From DYIB01 sp049320945 (GTDB lineage Bacteria; Pseudomonadota; Gammaproteobacteria; Burkholderiales; Rhodocyclaceae): 8,486 bases of DNA. A program made the translations under genes and the position numbers. The stretch covers positions 1 through 8,486 of the forward strand of contig JBMOQT010000154.1 of the NCBI GenBank assembly GCA_049320945.1, read 5' to 3'. Positions 1 to 4,348 of this stretch are shown here, piece by piece (the stretch's first letter is position 1; each line of letters begins with the position of its first letter). The notes under the pieces are model-generated. The model did no database searches and had not been told where the DNA came from. It worked only from the letters and a program-made list of their open reading frames with translations.

Positions 1-193
1 TGTGGCAGAAGACGCAGATCTCGTCGGTGTTCGTGGTCTTGTTGGCGCCCGTGCCGGTCGATCCCAGGTTGTGCTTGGTGGTCGAGATGCCGGCCACCGC
101 CTGGCCGGCCACGCCCAGCATGCCGGCAACCGCGAGCCCCAAGGCCAAGCGCAGGGCGCCGCTCAACCAGCCTGAATATCTTCGTGCATTCAT
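1..193 (-). CDS. Multiheme c-type cytochrome, N-terminal part (3' end outside window)
   Basis: Minus-strand gene whose 3' end lies beyond base 1; 64 codons are visible. ATG at 193-191 is preceded by a strong AGGAGG five bases upstream; a second cat at 187-189 is out of frame. The protein opens with an arginine-containing head (MNARRY) and a hydrophobic stretch at about residues 9-33 ending AVA-GIS, a Sec signal peptide with likely cleavage near residue 35. The mature start ISTTKHNLGS is followed by a Gly/Thr/Asn-rich segment and a first heme site CVFCH at the window edge. A KHNLG-type start just before a CxxCH is something I associate with large secreted multiheme cytochromes of the doubled-CXXCH kind, but further hemes are outside the window, so heme number and subfamily are unknown. 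It lies downstream of the NHL lipoprotein gene but has its own sigma-54-like promoter. Exported cytochrome: well supported. Nanowire-type subunit: speculation. Confidence 0.85.
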   Translation of the reverse strand, partial: MNARRYSGWLSGALRLALGLAVAGMLGVAGQAVAGISTTKHNLGSTGTGANKTTNTDEICVFCH

Positions 194-278
194 AACTCCC
201 TCCTGACCGAATAGTTGTACCAATCGCACCCTGCGCCCCCGCTGCATCACCGTGCGTATGGGTGTCCGCCGTTCTCAG

Positions 279-294
279 AGCACCTTCCGTGCCA
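279..294 (-). promoter_or_regulatory. Sigma-54 (RpoN) -24/-12 promoter for the multiheme cytochrome gene
   Basis: Read on the minus strand: TGGCACGGAAGGTGCT. The TGGCAC -24 box and GTGCT -12 box keep the invariant GG-N10-GC spacing of sigma-54 promoters. It matches the consensus TGGCACG-N4-TTGCW at 11 of 12 positions, differing only in the first T of the -12 box. The predicted transcript starts near 268, giving a leader of about 75 bases before the ATG at 193. This implies dependence on an enhancer-binding activator. Confidence 0.72.
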
Positions 295-325
295 CCGGCC
301 GACCGATCGCCCCTGAACGGCGCAA

Positions 326-341
326 CATGATGTAAATCATG
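326..341. promoter_or_regulatory. FNR-like palindrome upstream of the sigma-54 promoter
   Basis: A perfect 6-bp inverted repeat with a 4-bp spacer: CATGAT-GTAA-ATCATG. The core TGAT-N4-ATCA is that of FNR/DNR-family sites (consensus TTGAT-N4-ATCAA), with both outer half-site positions changed. Its centre is about 65 bp upstream of the predicted start of the multiheme cytochrome transcript. It could be an oxygen- or nitric-oxide-responsive operator, or an upstream activating site for the sigma-54 activator. The palindrome is seen directly; the regulator is inferred. Confidence 0.4.
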
Positions 342-400
342 ATATTTCCCTTCCGTTGCCGGACCCGCGGAGCGATCGTCGGAGCCGTCATTCTCTGGGG

Positions 401-419
401 CGGGAAAACCGCTTTCCCG
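401..419 (-). terminator. Hairpin after the NHL gene, possible terminator
   Basis: A 7-bp perfect inverted repeat, CGGGAAA / TTTCCCG, with a 5-base loop begins 20 bases past the NHL stop codon. No T-run follows on the minus strand, so it is not a classical intrinsic terminator. It could be a weak terminator or a 3'-end-protecting stem. The separate promoter at 279-294 fits transcription being at least partly interrupted here. Confidence 0.35.
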
Positions 420-438
420 GATACAGGAAGCGCGAGCC

Positions 439-1560
439 TCAGCGCTTGGCCGTCCGCTGGCCGAGAAAGCCCTGTTCCGGCTTCAGCCCCGCCGGCCGGA
501 AGATGTCTATCTTGCGGAACCACTGGTCCACCATGTAGACGCGGCCGTCCTCATCCACGTGGATACCCGAGGGCAGCATGTACCTGGCCGGTCCGTCCCG
601 CTCGGAGCGGTCGCCGACGAACATCAGCAGGTCGCCGTCGGGATTGAATATCTGGAAATTGCCGAAGGCGGCATCCACCACGTACAGGTTGCCCTGGCTG
701 TCGGTGTGCGCTTCCTTGGGCCGGGCGAAGTTGCCCAGCTGCTTGCCGACGCTGCCGAAGCCCTGGAGATACTTGCCGTTGCGGTCGAACACCTGGATGC
801 GGAAATTGCCGCCGTCCACCACGTAGAGCTGGCCGTCCTTGCCGATGGCCACGTCGCGCGGCAAGTTGAATTCGCCGGGGCCCTTGCCGCGCTTGCCGAT
901 GTCGAACAGGTGGTTGCCGCTCACCGCGTCGAACACCCGCACCCGGTGCTGCTCGGACTCCACGCCGCCGATGTCCACCGCGTAGATGCGCTTGCCGTCG
1001 GCATCGGCCGTGACGCTGGAGAGGCGGTCGAACATCTTCGGCCCGCCGATCTTGCGCAGGAACTTGCCGTCCCGGTCGTAGACCATGACCGCCTTCTGGG
1101 AGGCATCCGCCACGTACAGGTTGCCCGCCGCATCCACATCGATGCCCAGGGGCTTCATCAGGCGCCCGGGATCCTCCTCGCCGATGCGCAGGTAACGACC
1201 CTGGGGCACGTCGAACGCCTTGATGAAGCGCTCGGCCGAGTCGGACACGAAAATGCGTCCCCGGTGCACCGCCACGGCGTAGGGCTTGGCCAGGCCCTCG
1301 CCGGTCCTGCGCTCACCCGTCAGCATGCGTTTGAGGGCCGCATCCCCCTGGTCCGCCACCACGTCGGCGCTGCTGTAGATGGTGCGCTCGTACACGAAGC
1401 GGGCTTCGTCCGGCGGCGGCGGGAATACCAGCACCCGGTCCGGCGCCTTCTCGGCCCTGTCCGGCAGCGGCGCGCAACCAAACAATCCCGCCGCGGCCGC
1501 CGCCAGCGCCACGGCGAACCCGGCCGCGCGCGCCCGCCGGCCCCGCCCATTGCCATCCAT
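439..1560 (-). CDS. NHL-repeat six-bladed beta-propeller lipoprotein
   Basis: A 373-aa exported lipoprotein. The start chosen is ATG at 1560-1558, with GAGG nine bases upstream and the signal peptide placed correctly. The frame stays open to an ATG at 1614, which would add 18 unlikely residues. Residues 7-28 are Arg-rich then hydrophobic and end in a lipobox LFGC with the lipidated Cys at 29. A Pro-rich segment (VFPPPPDEARF, 45-55) precedes six NHL-type repeats at about 93-119, 136-172, 180-222, 233-267, 280-315 and 329-355. Each has the pattern P-x-(G/D)-(I/V)-x-(V/A)-D ... (L/I)-Y-V-x-D followed by a V/I-x-(V/I)-(F/Y)-D strand. No Cys in the propeller and no CXXCH are present, so it is a scaffold or binding protein rather than an electron carrier. 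It lies 72 bases after the cytochrome c5 gene in the same direction, so it is probably in its transcript, and ahead of a multiheme cytochrome gene. NHL proteins flank omcS-type cytochrome genes in Geobacter. An assembly or docking role here is inferred. Confidence 0.9.
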   Translation of the reverse strand: MDGNGRGRRARAAGFAVALAAAAAGLFGCAPLPDRAEKAPDRVLVFPPPPDEARFVYERTIYSSADVVADQGDAALKRMLTGERRTGEGLAKPYAVAVHRGRIFVSDSAERFIKAFDVPQGRYLRIGEEDPGRLMKPLGIDVDAAGNLYVADASQKAVMVYDRDGKFLRKIGGPKMFDRLSSVTADADGKRIYAVDIGGVESEQHRVRVFDAVSGNHLFDIGKRGKGPGEFNLPRDVAIGKDGQLYVVDGGNFRIQVFDRNGKYLQGFGSVGKQLGNFARPKEAHTDSQGNLYVVDAAFGNFQIFNPDGDLLMFVGDRSERDGPARYMLPSGIHVDEDGRVYMVDQWFRKIDIFRPAGLKPEQGFLGQRTAKR

Positions 1561-1632
1561 TTCACCTGACCTCATACACCAACTCTTTCTCGAAAATGGA
1601 ATTGGACCGCTCAAAATCGATAATCCGGACCG

Positions 1633-1947
1633 TCAGTCTTCCAACTGCTTCAGCATGTAGTCCAAGGCCGCCCGCGCGTCGGCATCGCTGATCGAGGCGT
1701 TGCCCCCCTTGGGCGGCATGGCGTTCTTGCCGCGCAGCACCGACACCACCAGGGGGTCGCGCCCGCCGGCCAGGCGCTCGCGCCAGGCCGGTCTGTCGGA
1801 CAGCTTGGGCGCCCCGGCGATGCCCAGGGCATGGCAAGCGGCGCAGGTTTTGACATAGACCGCCTTGCCGTCGGGCGTCGCCCTGCCCTCCGCGGCACTC
1901 GCCGCGCATGCATAGACGAACGCCAGTCCATAAACGAGGCGCCGCAA
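1633..1947 (-). CDS. Mono-heme cytochrome c5-family protein
   Basis: A 104-aa periplasmic cytochrome. I place the start at TTG 1947-1945 because GGGAG sits six bases upstream and the product then begins MRRLVYGLAF, an ideal signal peptide cleaved near residue 18 (ASA-AEG). The frame also has an ATG at 2022, but that adds 25 non-signal residues and lies upstream of the predicted transcript start. The mature part has heme site CAACH (35-39) followed by LGIAGAPKLSD and WRERL, characteristic of the c5 family. It also has LRGKNAMPPKGG with Met77 as the likely sixth heme ligand, and a C-terminal helix DARAALDYMLKQL. The pair of C-terminal disulfide cysteines found in classical cytochrome c5 is absent (GGNASIS where GGCxxC is typical). 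It is probably a soluble one-electron shuttle. First gene of the leftward sigma-54 unit. Confidence 0.88.
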   Translation of the reverse strand: MRRLVYGLAFVYACAASAAEGRATPDGKAVYVKTCAACHALGIAGAPKLSDRPAWRERLAGGRDPLVVSVLRGKNAMPPKGGNASISDADARAALDYMLKQLED

Positions 1948-1953
1948 ATTGTT

Positions 1954-1958
1954 CTCCC
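1954..1958 (-). promoter_or_regulatory. Ribosome binding site deciding a TTG start
   Basis: On the minus strand this reads GGGAG, six bases before TTG at 1947-1945. No comparable site precedes the in-frame ATG at 2022. Together with the signal peptide and the sigma-54 promoter position, it fixes the cytochrome c5 start. Confidence 0.65.
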
Positions 1959-2012
1959 GAGCCAATTGAGCGGCGCTGGGCCGCGCTGTCGATCCAACAC
2001 CGCAAGGTTCGT

Positions 2013-2028
2013 AGCAACCCACGTGCCA
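2013..2028 (-). promoter_or_regulatory. Sigma-54 promoter for the cytochrome c5-NHL operon
   Basis: Read on the minus strand: TGGCACGTGGGTTGCT, a full match to the sigma-54 consensus TGGCACG-N4-TTGCW with exact GG-N10-GC spacing. Predicted transcript start is near 2002, giving a leader of about 55 bases before the TTG at 1947. This is the strongest of the sigma-54 sites in the window. Confidence 0.85.
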
Positions 2029-2043
2029 CCTGTCGCCATACCA

Positions 2044-2059
2044 TGGCCCGACTCTTGCA
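2044..2059 (+). promoter_or_regulatory. Sigma-54 promoter for the tri-heme cytochrome operon
   Basis: Reads TGGCCCGACTCTTGCA, 11 of 12 consensus positions (C for A in the -24 box) with exact GG-N10-GC spacing. Predicted transcript start is near 2070, about 30 bases before the ATG at 2101. Its -24 box lies only 15 bases from that of the leftward promoter, so the two are divergent and back to back. Confidence 0.8.
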
Positions 2060-2100
2060 TCGAGGCCGCTCGAATCGACTTCCGCCGAAACAGGAGCATC

Positions 2101-3165
2101 ATGTACAGCCCACGCCGCCCAGCCCGCTTGTTAACCATGACCCATCGGGGGCTCACGCTGCTGGGCCTGCTGCTGGGGGCCTCGACGGCCCTGGCGGCGG
2201 CGCCGGGCGCCAAGATCCAGGCGGATGTGCTCTATCACAACTACTGTTCCGTCTGTCATGGCGACAAGGGCGATGGTCGCAGCCGCGCCCGCGGCAGCCT
2301 GCAGCCGCCGCCCAAGGATTTCACCAACGGGCCGCAGATGCCGCGGGAGGCCATGATCGCCGTGGTGCGCGACGGCAAGCCCGGCACCGCCATGGTCGGC
2401 TGGAAGACCCAGTTGAGCGACAAGGAAGTGGCAGCGGTGGTGGACTACGTGCGCAACACCTTCATGCGCGTGACCCTGGACCCGAAGCTGGCGCGCGGGC
2501 GCAGCGTATACGGCCACAACTGCGTCGCGTGCCACGGCGACCGGGGCCAGGGCGTGGTCCTGCCCGGCGGCGATCCCCATCGCCCGCCGCGGGACTTCAC
2601 CACCGCGGCGGCCGCCAAGGACATGACGCGCCAGCGCATGATCGACGCCGTGACCCTCGGCCGGCCGGGCACGGCCATGGCCAGCTTCCGCGACCGCCTG
2701 CCCAAGGAGGACATCGAGGCGGCGGTGGACTACATCCGCGAAGTCCTGATTCCAGCCGCCGCCGCGCGCGGCGCCTCGGGCACGGTGGCCCACGGCGGGC
2801 GCGAGCGCGACGGGGCGCCGGCGGTGGACATGGCGGCGCCCCTGCCCGGCGGCCTGGTGGGCGATGCGCGCAAGGGCGAGGCCTTCTACATGAGCAACTG
2901 CGCCACCTGCCATGGCGTCAAGGGCGACGGCCAGGGACCGCGTGCCTACTTCATCCGGCCGGTGCCGCGCAATTTCCTGGAGGCGAGCTCGCGCGAGCGC
3001 CTCAACCGCCCGGCCATTTTCGAGGCGACCCGCATGGGGCGCCTGGGCACCGAGATGCCGGCCTGGAGCAAGGTGATCGACGACCAGCAGATCGCCGACA
3101 TCAGCGAGTTCGTGTATCAGCGCTACATCCGGCCCAAGGGAGCGCAGCAGCGGGCGAAACGCTGA
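2101..3165 (+). CDS. Tri-domain, tri-heme periplasmic c-type cytochrome
   Basis: A 354-aa exported protein. ATG at 2101 is preceded by CAGGAG four bases upstream. The open frame extends leftwards to 1831, but that part lies over the promoter and the opposite gene. A second Met at codon 13 (MTHRGLTLLG) has no clear ribosome site. The signal peptide covers about residues 14-33 (ALAAAPG). Three tandem class-I cytochrome c domains follow with heme sites CSVCH (49-53), CVACH (141-145) and CATCH (267-271). Each repeats the same layout: CxxCHGxxGDG, a PP(K/R)DF or VPRNF segment, then a G(K/R)PGTAM or GTEMPAW loop supplying the axial Met (M98, M193, M319), and an xxVVDYVR helix. Domains 2 and 3 are joined by a Gly/Ala-rich linker at about 219-252. 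It probably relays electrons in the periplasm. It overlaps the next gene by one base (TGATG), so the two are co-translated. Confidence 0.92.
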   Translation: MYSPRRPARLLTMTHRGLTLLGLLLGASTALAAAPGAKIQADVLYHNYCSVCHGDKGDGRSRARGSLQPPPKDFTNGPQMPREAMIAVVRDGKPGTAMVGWKTQLSDKEVAAVVDYVRNTFMRVTLDPKLARGRSVYGHNCVACHGDRGQGVVLPGGDPHRPPRDFTTAAAAKDMTRQRMIDAVTLGRPGTAMASFRDRLPKEDIEAAVDYIREVLIPAAAARGASGTVAHGGRERDGAPAVDMAAPLPGGLVGDARKGEAFYMSNCATCHGVKGDGQGPRAYFIRPVPRNFLEASSRERLNRPAIFEATRMGRLGTEMPAWSKVIDDQQIADISEFVYQRYIRPKGAQQRAKR

Positions 3166-4160
3166 TGCATCGCCTGTTCCTCGCCCTCCTCGCCCTGCCC
3201 CTGCTCGCCGCCTGCGGCAAGGAGCCGCCCCCGGCCGCCGCCGGCAACAGCCCGGAGCTGGAAGCGGGCCGCGCCGTGTACAACTATCGCTGCTATTTCT
3301 GCCATGGCTACTCGGGCGACGCGCGCACCCTGGCGGCCACCTACCTCACGCCGCCGCCCGCGGACTTCACCCGCGCCTCGCCCGAAACCCTGACGCCCGA
3401 GCGCATCCTGGAAGTGCTGCGCCGGGGCAAGCCCGGCACCGCCATGAAGCCCTTCACGGGCATCATCGGCGAGCGGGACATGCGCGCCGTGGCCGCCTTC
3501 GTCCATGACGAATTCGTGGCGCGCAAGCGCCCCAACACCCGCTACCACACGGCCGAGAACGGTTGGCCGGACCACGAGCGCTACCGCGCCGCCTTCCCCT
3601 TCGCCCGGGGCGAGATCGCGCTCACCAAACCCTGGGAGGAATTGACGCCGGAGCAGGCCCAAGGCAAGCGCCTCTACCTGCAGAGCTGCATCAGCTGCCA
3701 CGACCGCGGCCACCCGGCGGATGACGGCATGGCCTGGGATTCCCGCCCCCTGTCCTATCCGCGCAACCAGTACGACCACACTGCGCCGCCGGTGGACGCC
3801 GTCACCAGCGCCAGCCCCTACGCGCGCCACGACATCGTGCCGCGGATCGCCGGCCTCAGTGCCGTCGAGAAGAAGGGCGAAACCCTGTTCCAGGCCAATT
3901 GCGCCTTCTGCCACGCTGCCGACGGCACCGGCAAGAACTGGATCGGCGCCTTCCTGGAACCGCACCCGCGCAACCTCACCGACCCGCAGATCATGGCGAC
4001 CATGACGCGCAGCCGCCTGAAGCAGGCAATACGCGAAGGTCTGCCGGAGACGTCCATGCCGGCCTGGAAGTCGGTGCTGTCCGAGGAGGAGATCGACGCG
4101 GTGGTCGCTTACGTCGCCCGGGCGTTTCATCCCCTGGCCGAGGAGCGCGCGCAGAGATAA
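3165..4160 (+). CDS. Tri-heme c-type cytochrome lipoprotein
   Basis: A 331-aa protein starting at ATG 3165, sharing one base with the upstream stop. The N-terminus MHRLFLALLALPLLAAC has a lipobox LAAC with lipidated Cys17 followed by a Pro/Ala-rich tether, so it is membrane-anchored, probably to the outer membrane. Heme sites are CYFCH (43-47), CISCH (175-179) and CAFCH (246-250). The first and last domains resemble those of the upstream gene: PPPADFTRAS with GTAMKPF (M94) and HPRNLTDP with TSMPAW (M298). The middle heme differs: CISCHDRGHP is followed by a long segment rich in Pro, Tyr and His (about 183-222) with no GTxM loop, so its sixth ligand may be His or another residue. A long connector (about 118-165) separates domains 1 and 2. 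It is likely the membrane-side partner of the tri-domain cytochrome. The last codons (about 4149-4157) copy a 10-mer of the downstream repeat. Confidence 0.9.
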   Translation: MHRLFLALLALPLLAACGKEPPPAAAGNSPELEAGRAVYNYRCYFCHGYSGDARTLAATYLTPPPADFTRASPETLTPERILEVLRRGKPGTAMKPFTGIIGERDMRAVAAFVHDEFVARKRPNTRYHTAENGWPDHERYRAAFPFARGEIALTKPWEELTPEQAQGKRLYLQSCISCHDRGHPADDGMAWDSRPLSYPRNQYDHTAPPVDAVTSASPYARHDIVPRIAGLSAVEKKGETLFQANCAFCHAADGTGKNWIGAFLEPHPRNLTDPQIMATMTRSRLKQAIREGLPETSMPAWKSVLSEEEIDAVVAYVARAFHPLAEERAQR

Positions 4161-4179
4161 GAAACGTTAACCGCCTTCG

Positions 4180-4237
4180 ACGCAGAGGGCGCAGAGATCG
4201 CAGAGAAAGGCACTCTGCGCCTCTGCGATCTGTGCGT
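4180..4237. repeat. Long imperfect inverted repeat built from GCAGAG units
   Basis: Starts 20 bases after the lipoprotein cytochrome stop. The left arm (4180-4205) is made of near-direct repeats of CGCAGAG, and the right arm (4213-4237) is its imperfect reverse complement around a 7-base loop. Pairing gives 7 bp (4199-4205 with 4213-4219), a small bulge, 7 more bp (4190-4196 with 4221-4227), then a mostly paired third block. Such CGCAGAG-rich intergenic hairpins look like dispersed palindromic repeats of proteobacterial genomes. The hairpin may also end or stabilise the cytochrome transcript; a TTTT follows at 4247-4250, not immediately adjacent to the stem. Confidence 0.75.
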
Positions 4238-4262
4238 TGAAAGAGGTTTTATGGGGCGGTCA

Positions 4263-4278
4263 TGGCCCTTAACTTGCT
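4263..4278 (+). promoter_or_regulatory. Sigma-54 promoter for the GGDEF-EAL / heptaheme operon
   Basis: Reads TGGCCCTTAACTTGCT, with -24 GG at 4264-4265 and -12 GC at 4276-4277 at exact N10 spacing. It matches the consensus at 10 of 12 positions. Predicted transcript start is near 4289, leaving a leader of about 60 bases before the ATG at 4349. The 110-base stretch between the inverted repeat and the gene shows no other clear signal and no recognisable c-di-GMP riboswitch. Confidence 0.7.
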
Positions 4279-4348
4279 TCCCGTCCTACCGGCTCCGGCA
4301 TCCCTTTCACCGAGGATTCCGCACAAATAAAGGAGGGCAGCAAGTAGA

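Noticed and set aside
559..1569. 336-codon plus-strand frame opposite the NHL gene
   Set aside because: Antisense shadow: His/Val/Ala-rich low-complexity product, while the minus strand encodes clear NHL repeats and a lipobox.
1966..2077. Weak inverted copies of CCGCTC near both divergent leaders (1968-1973 and 2066-2071)
   Set aside because: Only six perfectly matching bases with poor extension, as expected by chance in GC-rich sequence.
1908..3164. Long N-terminal extension of the lipoprotein cytochrome frame, and the same for the HAMP-like frame from 4783
   Set aside because: These are out-of-frame readings of the upstream genes giving Arg/Gly/Pro/His-rich nonsense. The true starts at 3165 and 6895 have a lipobox or membrane helices and overlap the preceding stops.
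3123..4130. 335-codon minus-strand frame opposite the lipoprotein cytochrome
   Set aside because: Antisense shadow of a gene with three clear CXXCH sites; no ribosome site or domain.
4239..4348. Possible c-di-GMP riboswitch before the GGDEF-EAL gene
   Set aside because: The leader after the predicted start is only about 60 bases and shows no GEMM-type conserved core or paired stems.
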